A stretch of DNA of 64,000 nucleotides from Cyprinodon diabolis (taxonomy: Eukaryota; Chordata; Actinopteri; Cyprinodontiformes; Cyprinodontidae), in contig CM060065.1 of NCBI GenBank assembly GCA_030533445.1, positions 49,593,964-49,657,963 of the forward strand, read 5' to 3'. The notes below the pieces were generated by a model. The model ran no database searches and was not told where the DNA came from. It saw only the letters and a list, made by a program, of their open reading frames with translations. The translations under genes and the position numbers were made by a program. Of the stretch, positions 46,132 to 56,229 are shown one piece after another. Within the stretch, counting starts at the first letter, position 1. Each line of letters starts with the position of its first letter.

Positions 46132-47953
46132 CACTGCAAAAAATCTAGATCTATATAGGACAATTTTTTCTTAAAATAAGTGCATTTGTTCTAGGATTGA
46201 GGAGGTAAAAGAGACATTTTGCCAATGGAACAAGACAATTTAAACTTAAAATTAGGGCTGCAACTAATGATTATTTTAAATATCGATGAATCGGCCGATT
46301 ATTTTTTTGAATAATCGATGAATCGGACAAAAAATATTTTTTATATTAACCTCTTTATTCCAAAATAAACATTTTAGACAGAACAAACAAGCACACAAGT
46401 ACAGGTTGCTCATTAACTGTACTGGTGCAATATGAAAAATAAATGTTTGTGTTAAAACTACGCAAACTTACATGAGAAATGTAGCTGTACATCCACAAAA
46501 TATGGGCTACTTTGTTTCATAAAGTGCATAAAAAGACATTTTTGTTTTTTAAAGCCCCTAAGGGGTTCAAACAATAGGTTCCCCCCATTTCCACAAATGA
46601 TTTTTTTTTTAGACTAGAAGAGTTCTGCCTTTTAAGACAGGAAAGTATAGCAGTTAAAGTTGCTACTTGAGAAAATACTGAACCATAGAGATAAAAATAG
46701 CCTGTGATTCAAATTATAAATTGTATTTGGAATAAAAATGAGAGAACTAGGGGTGGTAAAAAACACATCCTCCAAAGACAGATATTTACATGGAAATGTG
46801 GCAGATAATTAATTGACATATTACTGATCTTGCTGGATTTTATTCTGCTTTACTTCCATAAATTGCAGGATCTTTACTTTATCTTTGCCAGAAGATTTAA
46901 ACTTTAAAAGCCTTGCCCTCATAATTTGCAAGTTAATTTATTTATAAAGTAAATGTAAACGCTGCTTAAGCTAATTCAAATGAAATTAAAAGTAAAATAA
47001 GTAGCCAACCTTATCACTGTCTGTAACCTACTAACACGGTAAGGAAAGCATCAGAAGAGCTACCTGAGAAACTAACGTTACGTTTCCCCACTTTAAAATG
47101 AAACCAACATGGTCGCTCACCCTGCTGATCAGCTCTCTTCACTGCCATCGAAGGCCCCATCGTGTTTTCTTTTCAGGTGCTGCATCATAACAGTGGTGCT
47201 TCCGTGTTATGTTAATTTGTTTTGACAAAAGTTGCATGTTACGACTTTTTTCGCTTTACAAAGCGCAGGCTATTTTAATTATTGTGATCAATTTGCGCCG
47301 TCAATCCCGGCGCATGCGCGCTTCATTTGCAGTCTGGACGCTGAGGGTAAACATCCTGCGGCTCTGACTGCAGCGCTGAGAGGGACTCCTGCGGGAGAGG
47401 GAGAACGGGGTTGGGATGGGGTAGGCGCCCCACGGCAGAGTAGGAACAATACATGCTTTGACGTAAGTCTCCAAAAGCTGCCAGTGACACCGTAAAAAGT
47501 CGCCAGATTCGGCGCTAGTCGCTTTTTTGAAAAAATAGTCGCTGGAGGGGTCTGAGAAGTCGCTAAATAGCGACAAATTCGCTGAGTTGCCAACACTGCA
47601 CCTGCGGCGCCGACTCGCTGTGCCGTATTTTTTTTTCTTCCCCCGTTTCAGTCAAGTGGATGTGATGACGGCGGCGGCGGATGACGCATTAATCGTGCGA
47701 CACAACTAATCGATGATGAAATTCGTTGCCAACGCTTTTAAAAATCGATTTTTATCGATTTCATCGATTCGTTGTTGCAGCCCTACTTTAAATAAGAAAA
47801 CACAATTCCATTGTCTTATTTCAAGTGCATATTATCTAATTATCTTATTCTAAGACTAAAACTACTCATTCCATCTCATTTACCTAATCAAATTAAGGGT
47901 AAATACACTTAATTTAAGAAATTTTTACTTATTTCTAGATCATTTTTGCAGTG
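46132..47953. mobile_element. Hairpin MITE (CACTGCAAAAA family), copy 4, with a hAT nested inside
   Basis: The ends CACTGCAAAAAATCTAG and GATCATTTTTGCAGTG are perfect or near-perfect inverted repeats. The MITE itself is about 290 bp. It is split at 46252/47786 by a 1533-bp hAT-like element. The MITE sits inside the solo LTR at 45543-48091. Confidence 0.82.
46253..47785. mobile_element. hAT-like element with TAGGGCTGCAAC ends
   Basis: The ends TAGGGCTGCAACTAATGATT and AATCGATT...GTTGTTGCAGCCCTA are inverted repeats, with repeated ATCGATGAATCGGC-like words beneath. It is flanked by CTTAAAAT (46245-46252) and CTTTAAAT (47786-47793), a 7/8 match to an 8-bp duplication. The right half is CpG-rich (47290-47680) and includes GTCGCTAAATAGCGAC, which resembles another MITE end. 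ORFs of 87-102 codons there show no transposase motif. Confidence 0.8.
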
Positions 47954-48096
47954 TTTTCTTTTTCTCTTTGCAGAAAAAAACAAAATAGCTGATCTAAAAA
48001 GAAGTTCCAGAGATGAAGAATAAAATAATTCTTTTGAACCTCATGTTTGTCTCGTGTCCTCAAATATGTTGTGGCCTGGGTGGTCGTAACATGCTG

Positions 48097-49290
48097 TAAA
48101 AGCAAAGCTTTTAGTACGGCCTTTCAAATCACACATTATTTCTGTAATCAAAGTAAGGATACCTTCTGCTAACTTAAGTTTTTGTCTTTGATGTAAAAAA
48201 AAACAAACCTGGCTGTCCAGTTTCATCTATTTACCGTCACAAGAAATTCAATTCAGAATGACAAGAATGAGAAAACATTTGTTCCCAAAAAATATTACCC
48301 TGAATATTTGGTTACCTTTCTGTTCTCTGTGTCAAATAGGATTTCTTATTTGCACCTCTTCCTTTTGTCCCCTCAGTGAAACGGGGAAATTGCCTGACTG
48401 AAAATTCAGACACTAACATGATTGTGCAGCAAAGCGCAGTTTGTTCCTGTGACACCAATTTAATACATCGTATGTCACAGAAGTGACCTTTTAAACAACT
48501 CTCACTCGCTGGCCAAAATGCTTCCTGTATATCTCCTTTTTATTTTATTTCCACTGCAGTGACTTTCCTCTCTTGCATAATCACAGCAGAACAGTGGAAT
48601 GGGCAGTGTTAGAGAAAGGAGTCAGGCGATAGAAACATAAAGGCGATTAATTAAAAGAAAGCGCTGGAAGGAGAAAAAGAGAAAGTGAGAGAGTGCTGGC
48701 CTGAATCAAGAGTTACAGATGAACAACATGAAGTGATTAACATCGCTTTAATACTGATGGCATGCTAGGAAACGGCCTGGTCTTCAGTGTTTAAGTCCAG
48801 CTGTACAAGCATAAAAGTATGCAACCATAAAATGTTTTTTTTGGAAAAACACAGTTTTTAATTTAAATGTGTTGTTTTCCCAGGACTTGATGTGATGAAC
48901 TAGTGCATTGCAGTCGAGGATCATTAGATGAAAACAGCAGAGAAAAAGCTTGCGAGTTAAAAGGAAGCCATTTGGCTTTATAATGGGCTGGAATTGGGAA
49001 CAAGACAACAGTTATTCATAAAGTGGAATGGAGTTTGTTTGGACAAAGCAGAGGCTCCATTCAGCTGTCAATGGACAAATGGTCTCACTTATTCTTGCTG
49101 TGTACTTTTTAAAAGCTCGCCCTCACAGAGCAAATCAAGCTTTGGCACATCGGAGAGAAGGACAAAGAAACTTTTAGTTTAGTGTTTAACACTAATCAGA
49201 AAAGACTGGGATTTTTTTCCTCTACACTGAATAAACTCAAAGAAAAACATTTATTAATGCATCAATCTGAAAAACGACCCGTTTCCTATG
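48097..49290. other. Intronic sequence without a recognised gene
   Basis: ORFs of 61-74 codons with no recognised features. Nothing repetitive recognised. Confidence 0.5.
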
Positions 49291-49918
49291 CAGAGTGTAA
49301 CAATGAGCCATTGTTACCTGTATATTGGCCAAAGTAACAGCTAAACACAGCATGAAACATGTCTGCCATTGTTCTTGGTTGGTGTTGTTTGGTTGATGTC
49401 CTGCACAAGAATAAATCAAAGTTTTGTCAGCTGAAAACTCTTCAAAGCATGTTCTTCTTTCAACCAGTTTGGGTCCCACCATGTGACAAGATCCCACTCC
49501 TGACACCACTTGTCACATGCTTGTCAGGAGGCCAAGCAGTCTTGGAGGTGGGACCCAAACTGGTTGAAAGAAGAACATTCTTTGAAGAGTTTTCAGCTGA
49601 CAAACCTTGAATTTTCTTCTTGTGCAGGACATCAACCAAACAACACCAACCAAGAACAATGGCAGACATGTTTCTTATATAGAGGAGGAACTAAATTGGA
49701 AGAAACCATTTTTAAAGACTGTTCGGCTTTACAATAAGGAGAAAAGGAAAATTTGGTTTAAAAAAACAACTAATTAAGAAATACTTTTACCAATAAATAC
49801 AGAAAACAAATATTTTAATTCAATCCAAACAAATCCTCAAACTCAATATAGAAAACACCATACATCAGATCAACCTCCCCCCCTTCAATTATGCAATGGT
49901 ACAGTCCTGTTCACATCT

Positions 49919-50461
49919 AACCTGACTCCACCAGATGGATTTGCTCCGCATATCCATCTGGAAACCTTCCGTTGAAGTAATTTTGGGAAGGGGCGAAAAT
50001 ACTGGTTAGCTGATTGGCCTATGTTGGTGATAGACGGGCCAAATAAATCAATCAGATCAACGAAGCATATGACATACTAACAGAGCGACGACGAAGAGGA
50101 GCCAATTGATAGATCAAACTCTTGCCGAAACCAGTCAGAAGAGCAAAAACATCTTTCCCTCTGAGAAAAGCCTCCAGAGCAGTGTTTTGCTCTTCTTTCA
50201 GTGAAGAAATACTCTGTAATTCCGATAAAACTTGCTCGATAGCCACGCTAATGCTAGTTTCATCGGCTGAAGCCGCCATGTTCTTTAGATTGAACTGTCG
50301 CGCTTCTCGTTGCGTCACACCTCAACCTGCCTCAAAGCCAACGCTGATTGGACGTTCGTTTGGTGAACGGCTCCAAATTTTCTTCAACGGAGAGTCTCCA
50401 GACTGATCTGCGAGTGAAACCTTGAACGCTCGCGAGATCAGGATGGTCTCACGAGGCTAGT
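49919..50461 (-). mobile_element. Helicase-fragment-bearing repeat, copy 2 (most complete left end)
   Basis: It begins AACCTGACTCCACCAGATGG and ends GGTCTCACGAGGCTAGT. The flanks TCACATCT and ACACACCT match at 6 of 8 positions, compatible with an eroded 8-bp duplication. Near the left end, CCAGATGGAT and ATCCATCTGG form a subterminal inverted pair, missing from copy 1. The copy keeps a longer helicase reading than copy 1. Confidence 0.75.
50052..50279 (-). pseudogene. RecQ-like helicase N-terminal fragment, copy 2 (longest)
   Basis: From the ATG at 50279 the frame reads MAASADETSISVAIEQVLSE, the KEEQNTALEAFL block, GKDVFALL, TGFGKSLIYQLAPL and then RRRSVSMSYASLI. The SLIYQLAPL continuation after Walker A is what RecQ helicases show (GKSLCYQ-like). 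A 3-nt deletion removes the Pro before TGFGKS. The reading ends at a stop soon after QLAPL, where the original gene probably had an intron or continued. Confidence 0.7.
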
Positions 50462-50738
50462 ACACACCTGCTTGGAGAATGAACCAGCAGAGGTGAGTAT
50501 TTCAGAATATTTTAACTTCTTAATCCATGAATTTCCCTTTTATGAAAAGTTAAACAAAAACAAAATATTGTAAAGTGAAATCAATTTACCTTTTAAAAAA
50601 AATGAAAACAAGATGTAGCTAACCAAAGAACCACAACCCAAACAAATCCACTTCACCCAAAACAACAAAAATAAATCAGATGCTGTGTTTAGCTGCTACT
50701 TTGGCCAATATACAGGTAACAATGGCTCCTTGTTACAC

Positions 50739-52790
50739 AGAGAATAGCTTCACAACTAAAGCCAGCCCTGAGAGCCTAAACCGAACAAACAGAAACTTAT
50801 TTGACTGAAAGGCCTAACTTACCTGCTTAAAACCACAGTAGAAGGTACTTCCAATTAGTTAACAGCAAGCGCTGCGTTAGGTCTAGGTTACATACGAAAC
50901 ACGAGGATAAAAATGCATTCTTAACTGCTTACATGTTCTACATTGAATTAGAAATGGAGATGTTGCTCAAAATGCTGCAGAGGACTAAAGGAAAACTGTG
51001 CTGAGCTAAAACAACAAGGTTTAGATTTCCTCTAACCTTCAGGAGGAAAAGACAAAAACTGTGTTTAAGAGTCTGTTCGATAAAATAAACCGAGAGAAGA
51101 GAAAAAAAAATGTCCTATTTATGGCAAAGTAATTATTTATTTCTGTTTTATTTGCTTTTTTTCATTTAGATGAATAGCCATTTCCTTAAACCGTAACCCT
51201 TTATTTGTAGATTTTATAAAACCTTTTAGATCTTTACACTGACATCATATACGGCAAGTATATATGATGAATAATTTAATAACATTGTGAAAAAGCTTCT
51301 TTAGCAGGTTAACTTATTTATTCATCAAACTGTTCATCCTTCCCCCCCACACAGATATTAGTGAAAAGCAGTAAAACGAGTTTATTTGGCTCTTTATAGA
51401 TTTACTTTCCACCTCTCCAACATTCTAACTCTGCACAGACCCTCAGTCGGTCTCTCTTCGACACCTTTCCTTCCTCTTTTCTTTTTCATATTCCCTCTCT
51501 CTGCGATAAGATAAAGCACTGTTGGGCTTGTGTGTCAACCTGCTGCATTTCAAACAGGCCGTTCTGACGAAAAAACCCACAGCCATGGTCTCTCCTTCCC
51601 GCTCTCCTAGAATACAAACTAGTCTGGCAGCAATGCCAGAAATTTGCTGCTCTAAATCCCACTATACGCTCTTGACTCAATTGTTGCAACAAAGTAGGCC
51701 TATTATTTCAGGCATTTAACGACACCAAACAAAACCAGAACAGTTCTGTCCTAAATACGTAAATTTCTGTCTAATTTTTCATTCCAAGGTGAGAATATGA
51801 GGTGAAGAAAATCCATGTTTAAGCGTCTGACACTGGATCAGACAGGACATGAGCTCTGTTCAACACACACTAGATTACAATAAACACTCTTTTTAAACAG
51901 ATTATGATCATACCCATCTCATTGTATTATAATCCTATATTTACTTTGTTATATCAAAATGTATTTTCGATAAATGTGCTGGTAGTAAGAGTTTTAGTGC
52001 AGTTTAAAGGCCAAACATTGTGCCCTTAATGATCAATCAAATATAAGCACATTTGACAAAATAACAACTATAATAAACAGGCAGTAAAACAGATGCAGGA
52101 TTTAAATCAATGTTGTTCCTTATTTTCCCTTTTAGCACATTTCTAAACACATTTAAGGGTATTAAAAATTAGGATTTGAAGAAGACCTAAAGACCTGGAT
52201 GACACTTGAGGACTAAATTAGTAAGTTATGTCCCCTAAAAAAGCCGTTGCGTCTCGGGGCTTCCCCACCGGTTCTTTTCCTGGGAGCAAGTTATTTACTA
52301 CTCTTAACTCAAACTGGGTAAAACCATATAAAAAAAGGACTATAAAAACAGGAGTAAAAAAGTAATATAGTTTACTCCAGATCAGGTCGTTACAGGACAG
52401 AGAAAATGCTTTGAGCTTGCACAGCTGTGGGCTCAAAAATCACGTCCGCAAGCGTCCAGCAAAGATTGAGTCCCTTCTTCTCCTTCTTATAGCTCATGAG
52501 TCTATGTGTTGGATCATGTGCATGTTTAGCTATCCGTATCAGAAACTGACACGCCATCCATGCCATGACCTGTATGCATCTTGCCTCTATAACTCAGGAT
52601 TACAGATAGCTCTGCTCTATAAGTCCGGCTCCAAGATGTCCCCATATCCTGTGTATTTTTAAAGACATGAAGGCTGTCCTGATTAAATGGCCTCCATACA
52701 CACAGTGACATCCACAATGTGAAGGAAGGCCATCTACTCTCTCTGATCTGGCTAACAAAGTAACAGTGCACATGATGTATAAAGGAATAA
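50739..52790. other. Intronic sequence without a recognised gene
   Basis: ORFs of 60-83 codons on both strands without recognised domains. AT-rich, no repeat ends recognised. Confidence 0.5.
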
Positions 52791-52794
52791 ACCT

Positions 52795-53730
52795 AACAAC
52801 TTCTTGAAATTCAATGGGAGTAAGACAGAGGTCATGGTTTTTAGCGGCACGGCTGAGGTTCCCTTCACTGACCTAGGTTACCTAGCCCAGTATAGGAAGT
52901 CAGTTATCACAAACCTTGGTGTCAAAGTGGATCCTGCTCTTAAATTCGATAGCCAGGTAAAGGCAACTGTGAAGTAAAGTTTCTTTTAGTTAACGCAGTT
53001 GGCCAAAATAAAGCCCATTCTCTCCAGAGATTTTTTAGACACAGTAATCCATGCCTTTATCACTACCTGGCTGGATTACTGTAACGCACTTTATTTGGGG
53101 GTTAATGCCTCCAACATCACTTAACTCGAGCGAGTGCAAAAACACTTTTATCTGGCACTCGTAAATTCTTGTACATTACCTGAATTTTTGCCTCATTACA
53201 CTGGCTCCCTGTACTTTTTAGGATTCATTTTAAAGTTCTTTTATTTGTTTTTAAGTCTCTCCATGGTCTTGCTCCATCTTATCTTTCTGAGTTGCTGCAA
53301 CTTCATGCATCCTCCCGCTCAATCAGGTCAGCCGATCAGCTGCTTCTTCAGGTGCCAAGAACTAAACGGAAGCTTAGGAGCGATCATGCTTTCTCTGTGG
53401 CAGCTCCAAATATGTGGAACGACCTGCCATTGCAAATTAATTTGTCTACTTCTTTGTCTGATTTTAAATCGGTCTTAAAAACTCACCTCTTTGCCTTGGC
53501 TTTCTAAACTGTGTGAAATGTTGATTTTAGTCTGTGATAAATAATTTTAAATTACTTGTATTTTATTTTATTATAGAGTTTATAGTTCTGATTTTAATTT
53601 TGTCTTTTATTCTTGTATGGTTTATTTAACCAACTCTGTAATGGAGATATGTTGTTTCACTGTACAGCACTTTTGTCCTTCGAGGAATTTTAAAGTTAAA
53701 ATAAACTTTATAAAGTTGGATTAGATTAAA
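52795..53730 (+). mobile_element. L2-like LINE 3' end with 3' tail
   Basis: Across frames it encodes the C-terminal part of an L2-type reverse transcriptase: FNGSKTEVMVF, LGVKVDPALKFDSQVK, LAKIKPILS, LDYCNALYLGVNASN, SLHGLAPSYLSELLQ, RSADQLLLQVPR and HAFSVAAPNMWNDLPLQI. The 3' end reads TGTACAGCACTTTTGTCC and AATAAACTTTATAAAGTTGG, then GGATTAGATTA. The frame is broken by several indels and stops, so this is a dead, 5'-truncated copy. Confidence 0.78.
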
Positions 53731-53745
53731 GATGTCCATCCAAAT

Positions 53746-53800
53746 ATGTTTCCGCTGTCCATAGCGTTCCTTGACAGTGTCGTTTCTAAGTCACCAATTT
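53746..53800 (-). repeat. 55-bp segment identical (inverted) to 57803-57857
   Basis: The 55 bases are a perfect reverse complement of 57803-57857, which spans the upstream region and first codons of the acidic ORF at 57841. The identity stops sharply at both sides. It begins 15-20 bp after the L2 tail. Confidence 0.85.
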
Positions 53801-54164
53801 GTGGAAGTTCATGTGTGCTTCAGACGATCAAAATGTGCCTCAGAGTCAATAAGTACAGTTTAATTGAGCATTTAACACGCAGAGCTGAATTTGTTCTCAT
53901 TAATGCAAACAATGGTCTGCATAACAGCCAATGTGCAGCCGATCTGCTCTGTTGCTAAGTTCTCTGCTCTCCCAATTTACAAGACATTCACTCCACTGCC
54001 ATGCAAAGCCCAGAGCGTGTTTCGAGAAGCATCTGTAGATTGTGCCATAACAGCAATGACAAACGCAAAGTCAGACCAAAGCAGCTCCTTACATAGAAAA
54101 TTAATTAATTCAAATTGTTTTGATGATAAAAATAAAAAACTAAAATAGTTTTTTTTTTGTATAA
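53801..54164. other. Intronic sequence without a recognised gene
   Basis: Two overlapping plus-strand ORFs (70 and 85 codons) with no recognised domain. Confidence 0.45.
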
Positions 54165-54632
54165 CGCTGCAATTTTAGCTCCCATAACTGTGTTACTCCC
54201 ACAGTGCAGTTCAGAAAGCGACATCATGGCTATCCGGTGAGAGTGGGAAGTTAGTCCTGAAAAAAGGAATAAAATCATCTGCTGTTTGGAACTGGTTTGG
54301 GTTTGCTGTGACAGACGTGGAACATTAAAAACCCCACGCTGCGACATTTGCCTAAAGACAGTCGCAGTTAAAGACAGCAGCGCCACAAAAATTTTTCAGC
54401 ATCTTAAACAGAGGCATCGAGAGGAATATGAAAAATCCCAGTCTCTCTGGGACGAACAACCCCGAACAAACCAACAAACCTCAGCTTGAAGGTGAAGAAA
54501 ACAATAAAACAACCAAAAATGTTTATTAAAGTAGGGGAGCTAATTAGCACCCCTACTTAAGAGGTTAATAAGTAGGGGGGAAAATCATAAAAAAAATGTA
54601 GATTAAATTTTTAGGCTTATCGCCCAACCCTA
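54165..54632 (+). mobile_element. hAT-like element relic with frameshifted BED finger
   Basis: The right end reads AGGCTTATCGCCCAACCCTA, the reverse of TAGGGTTGGGCGATA, close to the left terminus of the element at 35642. The plus-strand coding relic encodes SSAVWNWFGFAVTDVEH in one frame, then TLKTPRCDICLKTVAVKDSS and FQHLKQRHREEYEK in another. Together these are a complete BED finger (VW..F, CxxC, HLxxxH) split by a frameshift near 54325. The left terminus was not found. Confidence 0.68.
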
Positions 54633-54836
54633 CAATAAATATATTATACTACCCACTCCTCACGTTCGGTTCAGCCCTGCCGCTCAAGCCGGGCGTACAC
54701 TGTACAATATTTTGTCCTTTTCGGGCCGATTCTCCAGTCGTGCGAGAATTTTTCTATATGGCCGACTTTCAGCCTGATCATGCCTTGTGCGTCGTGTAGT
54801 ACACAGGGGGTAACAAGTGGTGATTAGCATCTCCCA

Positions 54837-55381
54837 ACTAGCCTCGTGAGACCATCCTGATCTCACGAGCTTTCAAGATTTAACTCGCTAATCAGTCTGG
54901 AGACTCTCCGTTGAAGAAAATTTGGAGCTGTTCACCAAACGAACGTCCAATCAGCGTTGGCTTTGAGGCGGGTTGAGGTGTGACGCAACGAGAACTGCGA
55001 CAGTTCAGTCTAAAGAACATGGCGGCTTCAGTTGATGAAACTAGCGTTAGCATGGCTATCGAGCAACTTTTATTGGAATTACAGAGTATTTCTTCACTGA
55101 AAGAAGAGCAAAACACTGCTCTGGAGGCTTTTCTCAGAGGAAAAGGTGTTTTTGCTCTTCTCCCGACTGGTTTCGGCAAGAGTAGCCTGGCTTGTGGTTG
55201 TGTTTTCGTCGTCGCTCTGTTAGTACGTCATATGCTTCATTGATCTGATTGGTTTATTTGGCCCGTCTATCACCAACATAGGCCAATCAGCTAACCAGTA
55301 TTTTCACCCCTTCCCAAAATTACTTCAACCGAAGGTTTCCAGATGGATATGGGGAGCAAATCCATCTGGCGGAGTCAGGTT
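54837..55381 (+). mobile_element. Helicase-fragment-bearing repeat, copy 3
   Basis: In the opposite orientation to copies 1 and 2, it begins ACTAGCCTCGTGAGACC and ends GGCGGAGTCAGGTT. It is flanked by a perfect 8-bp duplication ATCTCCCA (54829-54836, 55382-55389). It keeps the CCAAT-box-like and TGACGCAA leader words and the ACATGGCGGC start context. After the Walker A codons the sequence AGCCTGGCTTGTGG replaces the TTGATCTATCAATTGG of copy 2. Confidence 0.82.
55019..55243 (+). pseudogene. RecQ-like helicase N-terminal fragment, copy 3
   Basis: From the ATG at 55019 it reads MAASVDETSVSMAIEQLLLE, LQSISSLKEEQNTALEAFLR, GKGVFALLPTGFGKSS, then leaves the helicase pattern (LACGCVFVV). The second residue of the GKDV motif is changed to Gly here. 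The open frame has no stop through the conserved part, as in the other copies. Confidence 0.7.
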
Positions 55382-55389
55382 ATCTCCCA

Positions 55390-56179
55390 ACCACCTCCAT
55401 ATGAGGAATCGTTAGGTGGGGAGAAAATCAAATATGTTTGAAATTCAGTCGGCCATCCTAAGTTTGCATCAGAGCGTCGGGCCGCACAGTGTGAGAACAT
55501 GCATCCTGAGCTGTGAAGTTTAACCCTGCATTTTCGTGGTACAGTTTGAGCTGTAGCTGGGTGCAACGATAAAAATGTATGGGACAGTGTGCGCCCGGAT
55601 CCATGAAGGTGGCTGAGGAGTATTCAGACTGGGACCAACAGGCTGAGAAACAGCTTCTCCCCTGAAGCTAAACAAGCCCCACTGTAGACTCCTGCATCTC
55701 CCCCTGCCTCCTTCTCCCTTTCCGTCTTTAATCACCGAGCTTTTAGTCCTTGTTATTGTATTCTTATCCTGGAGCTGAGTTCAGTTATTACCATAATTAT
55801 TAGCATAATCATGTAACTGTGAGTTGGTGTGACAAAGGCCTTGAATCTTCCCTAAGCCTGAACTAAGCCAGCAGCTGTAGAAACGTAAACTATGAAAACT
55901 CACATAATACAGTTTACATATGAATTTTTATTATTTGTTATTTTCTCAGGCATTCATATGATTCAGATATGATGGCCCAGTTCTGTTGTTTTATCCAAGA
56001 TATGTACGGCATGATTAGCTTAAATAGTCTAAATGATATCAGCAATGTTTATTTAACCTCATATGCATCATTCTCCAACATCTTTACCTGAAAGCTACAG
56101 GACCAATTAAACGGTTTCATCATATTTTCTCTTTTTATTTTGAAAAGCTACATCTGAAATCTAAGGTAAGGTTTATTAC
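55390..56179. other. Intronic sequence downstream of the itfg1 exon
   Basis: Minus-strand intron starting at the 56179 donor. Contains the outer part of the split MITE (to 55598) and otherwise no recognised feature. Confidence 0.55.
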
Positions 56180-56229
56180 CTTATTGAGCCAGATCTCAAA
56201 GGTGTCCCCTTCAGTTGTCAGGAACAAAT
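56180..56229 (-). CDS. itfg1: itfg1 internal exon (first of three in the window)
   Basis: This 50-nt exon has a TTACAG acceptor (ending at 56230) and a GTAATA donor (starting at 56179). It begins with two bases completing a split codon, GAT (Asp) if the preceding exon ends in G, then reads LFLTTEGDTFEIWLNK and ends in phase 0. Human ITFG1 has a matching DLFLTT...FEIW stretch at about residues 219-235 (from memory), just after the exon encoding the DLTEDFTA-like segment. The fish version is a few residues shorter in the loop between LTT and FEIW. The segment belongs to a propeller blade of the extracellular domain. The next exon joins in frame with DGAF. Confidence 0.85.

Larger units (their letters stand above)
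45543..48091 (+). mobile_element. Solo LTR interrupted by two nested elements
   Basis: The LTR starts TGTTATGTGCGTCGGGC and ends GGCCTGGGTGGTCGTAACA, with a perfect 5-bp duplication TGCTG (45538-45542, 48092-48096). The terminal TGTTA/TAACA is inverted. It has a TATA-like ACCTATAAGTAGGC near 45708, a pyrimidine-rich stretch after it, and an AATAAA signal near 48021. Removing the insertion at 46132-47953 leaves about 727 bp. Ty3/gypsy-type origin is likely but inferred. Internal retroviral-like genes are absent. Confidence 0.85.
49295..50738. repeat. Long imperfect palindrome, right arm split by about 1 kb
   Basis: The inner arms 49357-49480 and 49547-49671 are reverse complements with few differences (the main one around 49410). 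The spacer 49481-49546 contains its own small hairpins (ATGTGACAAG...CTTGTCACAT, CTCCTGAC...GTCAGGAG). The outer arms 49295-49353 and 50680-50738 match at 57 of 59 positions. On the left, inner and outer arms are 3 bp apart; on the right they are separated by about 1005 bp (49675-50679), which contains helicase-bearing repeat copy 2. Nature unknown. Confidence 0.85.
54689..55598. mobile_element. MITE with CCGGGCGTACACTGT ends, split by helicase-bearing repeat copy 3
   Basis: The left end CCGGGCGTACACTGTACAAT and the right end TATGGGACAGTGTGCGCCCGG are imperfect inverted repeats. The inner part is separated by the 545-bp repeat at 54837-55381. Without it the element is about 357 bp. No target duplication was clear. 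Confidence 0.65.

Noticed and set aside
47288..47596. 102-codon minus-strand ORF in the hAT at 46253-47785
   Set aside because: CpG-rich region with open frames on both strands and no transposase motif.
50470..50492. Exon-like donor CAGAGGTGAGTA
   Set aside because: A good donor match alone, with no open frame or acceptor before it in the plus strand.
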